Notes: generated from the sequence alone by a model not told the origin. A DNA stretch of 64,000 bases from Microtetraspora glauca (GCA_001570385.1 BBYL01000021.1:1-64000), one strand, 5' to 3'. Positions 7,254-16,113 are shown, counted from the first letter of the stretch. Made by a program: numbers and translations.

Positions 7254-8432
7254 TCAGCAGGTGCGGGCATGTTCGGCATGGCGCAGGATTCCTTCCAGTA
7301 GGTTGATCTTGCTGGTGTGGCAGTAGGTGGTTTCGGTGGCGTCCAGGCGCCCGGTCTCGAAGTACTTGTTGGCCACTTGGCCGCCGCGGCAGTAGGCGAA
7401 GTACTCGCACTGCTCGCGGCAGTTCGTGATGCCTGCCAGGGCTTCGGCGACCCACGGCACCGCCTCCGCTTGGGCCGCCAGTACGGCCATGGGGGTATCC
7501 AGGACGTTGCCGGCGGTGAACGGGCCGTGGTGTGGCGAGGAGAAGCCGGCCAGTTCCGCGCCGATGGGAAGGTAATGACCGTCCCAGGTGACCAGGGGCA
7601 GGGGCCTGACCGGGCGGCCGGCGCGCTCTGTCGCTGCGCCGGAGAGCTCCTCCCGGACGTAGGTGTAGGCGTGGTCGAGCTCTCTGATCCGGATACGCGG
7701 ATCGGCCTGCCAGCTGGCCGCCAGTTCCTGCCAGAAAGCGATGACCTCAGCCTCGCTCTCCGGCTCCTGCCCGCCTGCGTAGACGCCCTTCTTCTCGGCC
7801 AGATTCACTCCCAGGTTTTCGCAGCCCAGCTCGCAGGCGAATCGGTACAGGCGGGCAGCTGTTCCCGGGGACAGATCGGACAGCACCGCGATCATGCCGA
7901 AGCTGATTCCAGCCCGGCGCAGCATGTCGATCCCGTTCATGACCCGCTCTATGCTCGGACGTCCCGCCCGGTCCAGCCGTAGGGCGTTGTCCTCAGCTGG
8001 GCCGTCGATGCTCACCGTGACACGGACGGGGACTGTCGAGAACAGCTCACACCACGCCTCGTCGATGAGCGTGGCGTTGGTTTGTACCGCATGGACCACC
8101 GGATAGCTCTCACCTGGCCCGAATGGCTCTACCAGAGAGCGGAAGTATGCCGGGCCCACTGCGAGCGGTTCGCCGCCGTGCCAGACCACGGCTACCGGAT
8201 GCTGACTGGACCACTCCCGCACGCCGGCGGCAACCGCGGTAGCGACATCCACGCTCATCCGCCGAGACACCTTTCGCTCCGGCAGGTAGCAGTAGGAGCA
8301 ATCGAGATTGCACAACGTCGTGGGCTGCATGAGCACCGCCCGCGCTGTACCGGCCAGCCTTACCTCTCCCGTTTGCGAGGCCCCGGCAGGCCCACCCTCC
8401 AAGGCAGTCACAGTGCGAACATACACCAGCAC
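7254..8432 (-). CDS. Radical SAM/SPASM peptide maturase
   Basis: The 392-residue enzyme has the radical SAM [4Fe-4S] motif CNLDCSYCYLP (Cys41, Cys45, Cys48), preceded by LMQPTTL. Its C-terminal SPASM-like region has Cys338, Cys342, Cys348 and Cys371, in NCREQCEYFAYCRGG and NKYFETG...TETTYCHTS. This C-terminal pattern resembles the GrrM/OscB- and AmcB-like maturases that form cyclophane crosslinks on aromatic side chains. The GTG start has AAGGTG about 12 nt upstream. A putative precursor gene follows directly. Cyclophane formation is inferred from family resemblance; epimerisation or other radical chemistry remains possible. Confidence 0.9.
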   Translation of the reverse strand: MLVYVRTVTALEGGPAGASQTGEVRLAGTARAVLMQPTTLCNLDCSYCYLPERKVSRRMSVDVATAVAAGVREWSSQHPVAVVWHGGEPLAVGPAYFRSLVEPFGPGESYPVVHAVQTNATLIDEAWCELFSTVPVRVTVSIDGPAEDNALRLDRAGRPSIERVMNGIDMLRRAGISFGMIAVLSDLSPGTAARLYRFACELGCENLGVNLAEKKGVYAGGQEPESEAEVIAFWQELAASWQADPRIRIRELDHAYTYVREELSGAATERAGRPVRPLPLVTWDGHYLPIGAELAGFSSPHHGPFTAGNVLDTPMAVLAAQAEAVPWVAEALAGITNCREQCEYFAYCRGGQVANKYFETGRLDATETTYCHTSKINLLEGILRHAEHARTC

Positions 8433-8512
8433 AATCGGTCATCACCTTGTGGATTCGTGCTGGCTCGTGTCCAGCCGGGCTGACGATCACGCCGGTATTC
8501 TGGCGATGTGCT

Positions 8513-9028
8513 GCCGGCATGAGGGCCGGGTACGGATACTGCGCCTCGCACTCCCGCTTCTTTTGGGGACTGCGGCTATACCTGGTCTGCGCCCCGGTCG
8601 GAATGCCGATCATGTGGACCCTGGCTCACCCGAAGATCGGCGAACGGGAGGTGCTGGCAGCAATTCTGGAGGTCGACGCCGACCTGATCTCTGCACGCGA
8701 CGGCATACTCCTGATCTGCGACAAGGGGTTCGCTGGTAAGGCGTTCGAGCGGGAGCTGGCCGCGCAGCACATCACCCTGCTGCGGCCCTCGCGTAAGGAC
8801 GAAAAGACTCGGTACGGCGAGCCGATGCTCAAGAAGGTCCGCCAACTGATCGAGTCGGTCAACGACACCCTCAAAGGGCAGCTCGATCTGGAAGGACACG
8901 GAGGGCGGACGTTCGAGGGCGTCGCAATCCGAGTCGCTCAGCGCATCCTGGCGATGGCCGCGGCGATCTGGCACAACAACAAGATCGGCGCACCCCTCAC
9001 CCGGTCTCTGATCGCTTACGACCACTGA
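8513..9028 (+). mobile_element. IS982-family transposase, 5'-truncated
   Basis: The frame holds the central and C-terminal parts of an IS982-type DDE transposase: YGYCASHSRFFWGL, PIMWTLAHPKIGEREVL, ICDKGFAGKAFERELA with an active-site Asp, and IESVNDTLKGQLDLEGHGG with the Glu region. The N-terminal helix-turn-helix part is missing. The fragment ends some 80 bp upstream of the radical SAM start and may have replaced its original upstream region. Confidence 0.85.
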
Positions 9029-9046
9029 TCAGTTCGGACTTTCTCT

Positions 9047-9793
9047 CTAGTAGTACTTTGTTAGGTCGTCATGGTGGTCGTCGGTGACGGGTGGGGCATC
9101 GGCCTGCCCAGGTCGCCAACAAGACCTGGAGCATGTGGAGGACCTTGTAGAAGGTCGGGCCGCCCCAGCTGCTTTTGGGCTGGTCAAGCGCAGTTCGGTC
9201 AGGAACAGATGAGCGGCCGAGACCAGCGTGACGTGGCGGTGCCAGCCGGTGAAGGAACGGCCTTCGAAGTGGGTGAGGCCCAGCCCGGTCTTCAGGTCGC
9301 GGTAGTCATGCTCGATCCGCCAGCGGATCTTGGCCAGCCGGACCAGGTCCCGCAGCCGGACATCGGCCGGCAGGGTGGACAACCAGTAGTCGGTGGGTTC
9401 ACTCTCGCCGGGCGGCCATTCGGCGAGCTGCCATTTGGGGCGGTGCCGCTCGTGGTCGGGAATCTGGCAGCGTCGCCGCCGCTGGGCGATCCGGCCTGCC
9501 TCATCGCTGTCGGCGGCCAGCGCATCATCCGCCTCCCCGGCCACCAGGGTGATCGCCCGTTCCGCCAGCCGACGCCGTACCAGCGTGTAGTTCCAGGTGG
9601 AGGAGGTGATGAACTGCTGCAGCCGCTGGTGATCCACTCCCAGTCGCTCCGCCATCGGCACCATCGACTTACGCCGACCGTCCAGCATCAGCCCACGCAG
9701 GTACAGCCCTCCGTTGAACCGCTGCTCTCGACGGGCGAACGAGGTGAACACCTCGCCCGCGAAGTCCTCGAGACGGTCACGTACTTCAGACAA
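9047..9793 (-). pseudogene. IS701-family transposase, internally deleted and frameshifted
   Basis: The first about 75 residues match IS701-type transposase N-termini (GGLYLRGLMLDGRRKSMVPM, AERLGVDHQRLQQFITSSTW). The text then jumps to the C-terminal part (YWLSTLPADVRLRDLVRLAK, IRWRIEHDYRDLKTGLGL), so roughly the central third to half, with catalytic Asp residues, is gone. Near 9,190 the frame also shifts: the other frame reads FYKVLHMLQVLLATWAGRCP, the normal end. The start is TTG. The element abuts the cut AraC gene. Confidence 0.85.
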
Positions 9794-10512
9794 TTCGGCC
9801 GGGTCCCCCGGAGACGGCCGAGTACGCCGACGGCTGCGTGGTCACCATGCCCACCCGCGCGTTGGAGTTCGGCTACCCACTCCGGACCCGGTCCGTCGGC
9901 GTGCACTTCAAGCCGTGGGGGCCGGCGCCGTTCCTGCCGATGCCCGCGGCCGAGCTGCGTGACCGGCCGGTGACGGTAGAGCAGGTTTGGGGCCGGCCCG
10001 CCATTGCTGAGCTGCGAGACCGGCTGGCCACGGCGGACGGACCGCACGACATGCTGACGCTGCTCGAGGTGGAGCTAATGCGACGGCTGTGCGAGACCGC
10101 CGGCCTGGGGCTGGTCCGCCATACGAGCAGCGTCATCGCGGCGACCAGCGGGGCGGTGGCGATCGGCGACCTGAGCGTGGCAGCCGGTGTCAGCAGCACT
10201 CATCTGGCACAGCGGTTCAAGGAGCTCATCGGCGTCACGCCGAATCGGCTGGCCCGCACCTACCGCTTCGCCGCCACCGTGTTCGCGATCAACCCCGCCG
10301 GACCGATCGACTGGGGCGACCTCGCCGGTGGCGCAGGCTACTTCGACCAGGCCCACTTCGGCCACGAGTTCCGGGCGTTCACCGGGCTCACGCCGACCCG
10401 GTACGTCGAAGTCCGGCGCGGTTCCTGCGCGAACATCCCGGCCACGCGCTGGACGGCTGGCCGCTGCCGGCCGATTGATTTCTTACAAGAGCGACAGCTC
10501 ACGACACGCTAA
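9794..10512 (+). pseudogene. AraC-family regulator, 5'-truncated and frameshifted
   Basis: The segment keeps the effector-domain end (EFGYPLRTRSVGVHFKPWG) and both AraC helix-turn-helices (AVAIGDLSVAAGVSSTHLAQ, then WGDLAGGAGYFDQAHFGHEF and FTGLTPTRYVEVRR). The 5' end is lost at the IS701 boundary. Near 10,413 a frameshift replaces the expected tail: frame +2 gives RFLREHPGHALDGWPLPAD and a stop at 10,478. An in-frame ATG at 9,838 opens the remaining frame. It is probably non-functional. Confidence 0.8.
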
Positions 10513-10544
10513 TTTGGGGGCACCCCAAAGCAGAGGAGAGCCCC

Positions 10545-11126
10545 GTGGGCAAGGTGGTCATGTACAGCTCGGTGTCGGTGGACGGCTTCGTCGCGGACGA
10601 GAATGACCAGCCCGGACCGCTGTTCGACTGGTTGTCCAACGGTGACGTCCCGTTGGACGAGAGCGGCGAGGTGAAGGTGTCACAGACGTCCTACGACTAC
10701 ACCCGGGCGTACTGGGACCAGATCGGAGTCACGATCGTCGGCCGCCACGTCTTTGACCTGACGGACGGCTGGGACGGGAAGCCTCCGAGCGGTATCGACC
10801 ACGTGGTCGTCGTGACGCACCGGCCGGAGCCCGAGGGCTGGGACCCCGAGGCGCCGTTTCACTTCGTCGACGGCGTCGAGGCAGCCGTGGCCAAGGCGCA
10901 GGAGCTTGCGGGTGACCGCATGGTCGAGGTCGCCGCTGGCGACGTCGGTGGCCAGGTGCTTGCCGCGGGCCTGATCGACGAGGTGCGCATGGACGTCGTA
11001 CCCGTCGTGTTCGGGTCCGGCAAGCGCTACTTCGGGTCGGTCCACGCGCAGCACCTGTTGGAGGATCCTGACGTGGTGATTCAGGGCAACCGGGTGCTTC
11101 ACCTGCGCTATCGGGTGCGCCGTTGA
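10545..11126 (+). CDS. Dihydrofolate-reductase-like (RibD C-terminal domain) protein
   Basis: The 193-residue protein belongs to the RibD_C/DHFR-like reductase group: VMYSSVSVDGFVADENDQPG at the N-terminus, TIVGRHVFDLTDGW in the NADPH-binding part, and EVAAGDVGGQVLAAGLIDEV. Members are NADPH-dependent reductases of mostly unknown substrate. AGAGGAGAG precedes the GTG start. The broken AraC gene just upstream may have been its regulator. Confidence 0.88.
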   Translation: MGKVVMYSSVSVDGFVADENDQPGPLFDWLSNGDVPLDESGEVKVSQTSYDYTRAYWDQIGVTIVGRHVFDLTDGWDGKPPSGIDHVVVVTHRPEPEGWDPEAPFHFVDGVEAAVAKAQELAGDRMVEVAAGDVGGQVLAAGLIDEVRMDVVPVVFGSGKRYFGSVHAQHLLEDPDVVIQGNRVLHLRYRVRR

Positions 11127-11586
11127 CCGATCTGAGCGGGTACGCGAAGAAGTCCACTGCGAACAGTGACACAAGATCGGGCCTCCGGTTGCGTTTGCGC
11201 ATCGCTGTCCCTGGTCGGGCAGCCGACGCCGATCCGCCCCAGCACCTCACCTGCGGCAAGTTCAACTCAAGATCACTGGTTGCCGGTTTCCGTCGTATCT
11301 TGGCCGACCCCCGAACGGACTTGGCCTGAGCGTGGCCTCGGGACTTTGGGCCCGATCAACGCGCCGACGCCGCCCTCCCATCAGAGCTTCTGATATCTCT
11401 CGATATCAAGCTAATCGCAGCATGACCCCTGCTGTCGGGCCTCGTGGTACGCAAGGGCCGGGCGCTGATGGTTGTCTACGACGGCGATCAGGCTGAGCTT
11501 GGCTACGAGCGGCGGCAGGTCATCAAGACCTTGCGGAAGAGCGCTGCCGGAGGTCTGCTGGCGCCGAGGTCTGCGAACCACACGAG
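11127..11586. other. Gene-free stretch with one inverted repeat
   Basis: No frame here shows a recognisable family or a plausible start with ribosome-binding site. The only notable structure is the imperfect palindrome AGCTTCTGATATC / GATATCAAGCT around TCTC at 11,385-11,412, between convergent genes. It may be a terminator or a protein site. Confidence 0.4.
11385..11412. repeat. Inverted repeat centred on GATATC-TCTC-GATATC
   Basis: AGCTTCTGATATC pairs with GATATCAAGCT except for two unpaired bases. It lies in AT-richer DNA between the RibD_C gene and the MerR gene, which converge. A bidirectional terminator is the simplest reading. Confidence 0.4.
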
Positions 11587-12345
11587 CTACATCCGGGTAT
11601 GCGCGTACGTGTGCAGCGCGTCGCGGACGAACATCGCCCCCGCCTCGTCGTCGTACATGGCCGCGAAGCGGGGGTCGTCGACGAACATGTCCCCAATGCC
11701 GTTCACCATCTCGATCGAGCGCTCCCGGTCGCCCTCGGCGGTGGGGGTGCCCGGGATCTGGCTCAGCCACTGGACGTGCCGGGCAGCCAGTGACTGAGCG
11801 TGTTCCGATGTCGGCGAATCCCCGGCCTTCACCGCGGCGACCCATGCGGCAACGAGGTCTTCGGTGTCCTGCTTCCAGGCTCGCTGCTGGTCGAGACTCT
11901 TGCCATGCCACCAGTCGTTGCTCACTTGGAACGCGCGCTCGCCCCAGCGTGAGATCACCTCGTCCTTGTAGTGGTCGTTGAACCCCGCCAACATGACATC
12001 CATCCGCGGTTCCACCCCCGCCCGCAGGGCCTCGAGCGTGTGACGAACAGAGTGGATCTGCCGTTCGATGCGGTCCCGTTCCTCTTCCAACGCGGCGATG
12101 TGGGCGCGGAGCCCGTCGAGCGTGTCCACCTCCTCGGCCAGGACCTCGGCGATGGCCGGCAAGCCCATGCCGAGCCGGCGCATGAGCAGGATCCGCTGTA
12201 GCCGGGCGACCGCGGCGGGGTTGTAGTAGCGGTACCCGTTCGCGCCGACCCGGGACGGGGCCAAGAGCCCGAAACGGTCGTAGTGACGCAGGGTCCGGCT
12301 GGTGATGCCGGCCCTCGCTGCGAGCTCCTGGATCGTCCACTCCAT
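11587..12345 (-). CDS. MerR-family regulator with TipAS-like C-terminal domain
   Basis: The 252-residue protein starts with a MerR winged helix (WTIQELAARAGITSRTLRHY, GLLAPSRVGANGYRYYN) and a coiled coil (ALEEERDRIERQIHSVRHTL). The C-terminal about 120 residues resemble the TipAS/antibiotic-recognition helical domain (FNDHYKDEVISRWGERAF, GDMFVDDPRFAAMYDDEAG). TipA-type proteins bind hydrophobic peptides or drugs and activate transcription. It is the second gene after the DUF2268 protease, 10 bp downstream, and is likely to act on the MerR-type promoter ahead of that gene. Confidence 0.9.
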   Translation of the reverse strand: MEWTIQELAARAGITSRTLRHYDRFGLLAPSRVGANGYRYYNPAAVARLQRILLMRRLGMGLPAIAEVLAEEVDTLDGLRAHIAALEEERDRIERQIHSVRHTLEALRAGVEPRMDVMLAGFNDHYKDEVISRWGERAFQVSNDWWHGKSLDQQRAWKQDTEDLVAAWVAAVKAGDSPTSEHAQSLAARHVQWLSQIPGTPTAEGDRERSIEMVNGIGDMFVDDPRFAAMYDDEAGAMFVRDALHTYAHTRM

Positions 12346-12355
12346 CGTTCCATTG

Positions 12356-13240
12356 TCACCCGCGGCGCAGCGTGGTCGCGATGATCTCCGAGGCGTCGGT
12401 GAGCAGGGCCTGCGCCGCCGTCTGCCCGGTCGCCGCCAGGTAGGTGTCGACCAGCCGGTTGCCCGCGGCGTACCCCGCGCCCATCGGCAATCCCACCGGG
12501 GCGACGCCGAGGTGCTCCGCGCCGGGGTCGCCGTGCACCCAGGCGGTGAAGTTCCGCATGCCTGTCACGTCGAGCCCGGTGAGCACCTTGGCGAAGACCT
12601 CGTCGTCGTGCAGGTGCGGCACGCCGATGCGGGCGGGGCCAAGCTCGTCGCCGTAGAGCTGGCGGGCGAAGGCGTCGGCCAGGCCCTCGCCGACGATGTG
12701 CTCGCCGACCGTGACGGTCATCGGGTCCCACACAACCCCGCCCGGGCTCCAACGCAGGTTGTGATTGAGCTCGTGCACGGCGGTGGCCTCCAGCCGCTCC
12801 ACGTTCTCGGGGAAGGGCCAGAACGTGATGGCGATGTGGCCCGAGATGCCGCCGAACCCGGTCAATCCTTGGCAGGGACCCATGAAGTGCTCGTCACCCG
12901 GATCGCCGAGGACGAACAGCACGGTGATGTCCGGGGCCTCCAGCCCCGGCGTCGCCTCCAGCAGTACGGCGAGAGCGTTGTCGAGCGCGCGTTGCATCCG
13001 CTCCCAGGCCCCGGCCGCAGCCAGGGTTTCGAGCGCGTCGAGGCAACGCTCCTCGTCGCGGTCGATGGGGAACCCGGACGATTGGAGGTGTACGGCTACC
13101 AGGTCGAGCTCGCCTGGGTGGTAGCGGTACATGCCCGCGTTGGCCTCCAGCATCGAACGCAGCAGGTCAACGCGGTCCGCGACCGGGGCCAGCAGGATCC
13201 GCCTCATGGCGGAGTAGGTGTCAAGAACAGTGATCGACAT
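12356..13240 (-). CDS. DUF2268-type putative Zn-dependent protease
   Basis: The 294-residue protein has the HExxH zinc motif as AVHELNHNLRW at about residue 153, followed about 30 residues later by IVGEGLADAFA, where the third zinc ligand (Glu) is expected. This matches the DUF2268 predicted zinc-protease family. No signal peptide is visible, so it acts in the cytoplasm. The ATG follows the predicted -10 box by only 7 nt and lacks a Shine-Dalgarno sequence, which indicates a leaderless message. It is co-transcribed with the TipA-like MerR regulator. Confidence 0.85.
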   Translation of the reverse strand: MSITVLDTYSAMRRILLAPVADRVDLLRSMLEANAGMYRYHPGELDLVAVHLQSSGFPIDRDEERCLDALETLAAAGAWERMQRALDNALAVLLEATPGLEAPDITVLFVLGDPGDEHFMGPCQGLTGFGGISGHIAITFWPFPENVERLEATAVHELNHNLRWSPGGVVWDPMTVTVGEHIVGEGLADAFARQLYGDELGPARIGVPHLHDDEVFAKVLTGLDVTGMRNFTAWVHGDPGAEHLGVAPVGLPMGAGYAAGNRLVDTYLAATGQTAAQALLTDASEIIATTLRRG

Positions 13241-13247
13241 GGCCCCG

Positions 13248-13278
13248 ATGCTAGAAGTTGACGCAGCGTCAAGGTCAA
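13248..13278 (-). promoter_or_regulatory. MerR-type promoter with 19-bp spacer and palindromic operator
   Basis: On the minus strand the -35 box TTGACC and the -10 box TAGCAT are separated by 19 bp, the long spacing typical of MerR-activated promoters. The perfect 15-bp palindrome TTGACGCTGCGTCAA fills the spacer from the -35 side. The predicted transcription start falls at or next to the ATG of the protease gene. Confidence 0.75.
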
Positions 13279-13895
13279 ACCAGCGGCGCTCTTCGTCGAG
13301 ATACAGCTGGGCATGCCGTCACCCAGGCCCGTCGCGACCGGCGGTTCGCCGCTGCGATGGACTCACACAACTTGGTCAGCCGCTGTTCCAGCGTGCGCAG
13401 CTCCTCGGTCTTGCGGTCCGCGGTGAACGGCATCCACCGCTGCGCCCCGCCGTCGCCAACTACGCCAGAGAACCTCCTCGGAGGCCTGTCGGCGCGACCC
13501 GACAGACACAGCACCGCGACCGCGATGATCGGATATCGCCATCCAACCCGTCACGCGGAGCTACCTTGCGGCTGGTGGCACGGACCCGAGTGGGGGGCCT
13601 ACCGTGGAACCACACCACGGCCAGACGCGTACCGCCGTTCGCCGCCGCTCCGAGCGCCCACGCCGCCCAGGGCACAGTCGGCCAAGGTCCTCCGGGGCCC
13701 GCGCAGAAGCACAGAAGACCTTTCGTCCGGCCCTGTCCTCGCCGGCGGGAAGCGTGGGATACCGCCGGGCTGGAGTCGACCGTGCCGAAGAAGCAGAGAC
13801 CCGTCGCGGGCGCGACAGGTTGCGGGATGCATCGGCAGGGGCGCCCCGGGGTCGGCCGCCGCTGCGCGCGGGGTTTTGATCGGGATCTGTGGGCG
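13279..13895. other. Region without a supportable gene
   Basis: All six frames contain open stretches, but none has a recognisable domain, and codon positions do not look coding. One minus-strand frame (13,275-13,514) has a helical segment KTEELRTLEQRLTKLCESI without a family match; it may be a degraded remnant. The DNA separates the DUF2268 promoter from the end of the sigma factor gene. Confidence 0.4.
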
Positions 13896-15131
13896 CTATC
13901 GCAGTTGGTCGCGGCGGCGGGTCAGGTAGGCGGTCTCGGCGGTGTTGCCCGCCAGCTCGATGGCTTTGTCGTAGGCCGCGCGTGACTGCTGGCTGTGGCC
14001 CAGCCGGCGCAGCAGGTCGGCGCGGGTCGCGTGGTAGGCGTGATAGCCGGCCAACGCGTCCGCGAGACGGTCGACGGCCGCCAATGCCACCTGCGGGCCG
14101 TCGAGTTCGGCGACCGCGATGGCCCGGTTGAGGGCGATGATCGGCGAGGGATCGAGGCGGACGAGCTGGTCGTAGAGGGCCAGGGCCTGTGACCAGTCGG
14201 TGTCGCGTATGTCGCGGGCGGAGGTGTGCACGGCGTTGATCGCGGCGAGGATCTGGTAGCGGCCCGGAGCGGCCCCGGCGGCGGCAGCGGCGAGGCGCTG
14301 GCGCACCAGCCGATGCCCCTCGGCGATCAGCGCCGCGTCCCAGGCCCCACGGTCCTGCTCGGCCAGGGGGACCAGTTCGCCGCTGGCCGAGACCCGGGCG
14401 GTGCCGCGGGCCTCGGTGAGGAGCATCAGCGCCAGCAGCCCGGCCACCTCGCCGTCGTCCGGCATGAGGGCACGGATCAGGCGGGTGAGCCGGATCGCCT
14501 CGGCGGTCAGGCCGTGACGTAGGGGATCGGTGCCGGGGCCGGTCGCCAGATAGCCCTCGTTGAACACCAGGTACAGCACGGCGAGTACGCCGGAGACGCG
14601 TGCCGGGAGATCCTGCGCGGCCGGTACCCGATAGGGGATGCAGGCCGCCTTGATCTTGGCCTTCGCGCGGGTGATCCGCCGCTCCATGGCGGTCTCCTGC
14701 ACCAGGAAGGCGCGGGCGATCTCGGGCACGGTCAGACCGCCGACCATGCGCAGCGTCAGCGCTACGCGGGTCTGCAGCGCCAGCGCCGGGTGACAGCAGG
14801 TGAAGATCAGTCGGAGCCGGTCGTCGTCGATGGCGCCGACAGGCTCGGGCGGGTCGTGGTCGTAGACCATCTGAGCCTCCTTGTGCTTGTCATCGCGCTT
14901 GTTCTCGCGCCGGATCCGGTCGATGGCCCTGCGGTTGGCGGTTGTGGTCAGCCAGGCGCCGGGGTTGGGGGGTACGCCGCCCGTCGGCCACCGCCCGACG
15001 GCGGTCGCGAACGCCTCGGCAGCCGCCTCCTCGGCGATGTCGAGGTCACCGAAGCGCCTGGTCAGGGAGGCGACCACCCGCACCCACTCCTCGTGGTGGG
15101 CCCGGGTGATCGCCTCCTCGACGTCGCTCAC
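13896..15131 (-). CDS. ECF42-type RNA polymerase sigma factor
   Basis: The 411-residue protein has sigma-70 region 2 (VASLTRRFGDLDIAEEAAAEAFATA, GAWLTTTANRRAIDRIRREN) and region 4 (LTLRMVGGLTVPEIARAFLV, AMERRITRAKAKI), followed by a long C-terminal extension of about 220 residues with TPR-like helices (GRYQILAAINAVHTSARD, LDPSPIIALNRAIAVAELDG). This long tail and the DGPF partner upstream define the ECF42 group. The GTG start overlaps the stop of the DGPF gene (GTGA). Activity is likely modulated through the C-terminal domain, as no anti-sigma factor is present. Confidence 0.92.
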   Translation of the reverse strand: MSDVEEAITRAHHEEWVRVVASLTRRFGDLDIAEEAAAEAFATAVGRWPTGGVPPNPGAWLTTTANRRAIDRIRRENKRDDKHKEAQMVYDHDPPEPVGAIDDDRLRLIFTCCHPALALQTRVALTLRMVGGLTVPEIARAFLVQETAMERRITRAKAKIKAACIPYRVPAAQDLPARVSGVLAVLYLVFNEGYLATGPGTDPLRHGLTAEAIRLTRLIRALMPDDGEVAGLLALMLLTEARGTARVSASGELVPLAEQDRGAWDAALIAEGHRLVRQRLAAAAAGAAPGRYQILAAINAVHTSARDIRDTDWSQALALYDQLVRLDPSPIIALNRAIAVAELDGPQVALAAVDRLADALAGYHAYHATRADLLRRLGHSQQSRAAYDKAIELAGNTAETAYLTRRRDQLR

Positions 15132-15451
15132 TGGAACGGCCGCACCTCGACCTTCCGATCGCAGACCTTCGACGCCTCGGTGGCGAGCTCGAGCGCCACA
15201 TCCAGATCGGGGGCCTCCCACACCCAGACGCCGGCGAGGTACTCCTTCGACTCCACGAAAGGCCCATCGCTGAACACCGCCTGCTCGCCCCGGTTGTCGA
15301 TGACCGTGGCCGCGTCGGTGTCCGCGAGTCCGCCCGCGAAAACCCAGTAGCCCTCGGCGATCAGTCGTTCGTTGAACGCGCTGATGGCAGGCTGCCTGTC
15401 CGTGCTGCCGGGATTGCTCTTGTCATCGATTACGGAAACCAGGTACCGCAT
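15128..15451 (-). CDS. YCII-related DGPF-domain protein
   Basis: The 107-residue protein starts MRYLVSVIDDK and contains VFSDGPFVESKEYLAGVWVW with the DGPF signature. DGPF/YCII proteins are small ferredoxin-like-fold proteins regularly found beside ECF42 sigma factors and often under their control. The ATG is the one that fits the family length; the open frame continues upstream without a better start. It is translationally coupled to the sigma gene. Confidence 0.92.
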   Translation of the reverse strand: MRYLVSVIDDKSNPGSTDRQPAISAFNERLIAEGYWVFAGGLADTDAATVIDNRGEQAVFSDGPFVESKEYLAGVWVWEAPDLDVALELATEASKVCDRKVEVRPFQ

Positions 15452-15504
15452 CTGAAGATCGTCTCCTGTGGTGTCAAGGCAGCGTGGTTCGGTGGTCAGG
15501 GACT

Positions 15505-16113
15505 TCAGGCCGTTGCATACCGCGGGCGCCCGGCCGGCCGGTAGACCTGGATCGTCACGCCCTTGGAGTCGACGCGCGACTCGACCAGGTCGAGCCCAAG
15601 ATCCGGACCGGTCTCCGGGAACAGCCGCGCGCCCTGGCCGACGACCACCGGGACGGTGATCAGAGTCATCTCGTCGACCAGATCGTTCTCCAGCAGCCAC
15701 CGAGTCAGGATGCCACTGCCGTGCACCTGCAGTTCACCCCCGGGCTTGGCCTTCAGCTTGCTGATGGCCGCCGCGAGGTCACCGCGGAGAACGGTCGTGT
15801 CCTCCCAACGCGGCGCGGTGAGCGTGGTCGAGGCAACGTACTTGGGGGCCTCGTTCAAGGCCACGCCGATGGGATGTGCGCGCATCTGGTCGATTGATCC
15901 CCAGGAGCCGGCGAACAACTCGTAGGTGCGCCGGCCGAACAGGAACGCCTCGGCGCGCTGGTAGGTCTGCGTGATGAACGTCCTGGTCTCGTCGTCGCCC
16001 TTCCCCCGGGCCCATCCGCCGCGCTCGAATCCGTTCCTGCGGTCATCCGACGCACCGCCGTTTCCCTGCATCACTCCATCGAGGGTGACCTGGGTCATGG
16101 TCGTCAGCTTCAT
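15505..16113 (-). CDS. Dihydrofolate-reductase-like (RibD_C) protein
   Basis: The 202-residue protein has the RibD_C fold: TTMTQVTLDGVMQGNGGASD, LFGRRTYELFAGSWGS, LQVHGSGILTRWLLENDLVD and LITVPVVVGQGARLFP. GGAAC and GAAGGA precede the ATG. It lies 50 bp upstream of the DGPF gene on the same strand, and reductases of this group are frequent members of ECF42/DGPF neighbourhoods, so it may belong to the same regulon. The frame extends upstream, but the family start is clear. Confidence 0.9.
   Translation of the reverse strand: MKLTTMTQVTLDGVMQGNGGASDDRRNGFERGGWARGKGDDETRTFITQTYQRAEAFLFGRRTYELFAGSWGSIDQMRAHPIGVALNEAPKYVASTTLTAPRWEDTTVLRGDLAAAISKLKAKPGGELQVHGSGILTRWLLENDLVDEMTLITVPVVVGQGARLFPETGPDLGLDLVESRVDSKGVTIQVYRPAGRPRYATA

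Noticed and set aside
8110..8613. Cys-rich frame starting MTDCAGVCSHCDCLGG upstream of the radical SAM gene, a tempting precursor
   Set aside because: It overlaps the radical SAM gene out of phase for hundreds of bases and its later part is clearly a shadow; the Cys codons come from the overlapping frame.
13258..13929. Several plus-strand frames of 200 or more codons
   Set aside because: No domain, no ribosome-binding site, and strongly skewed composition; treated as non-coding or degenerate.
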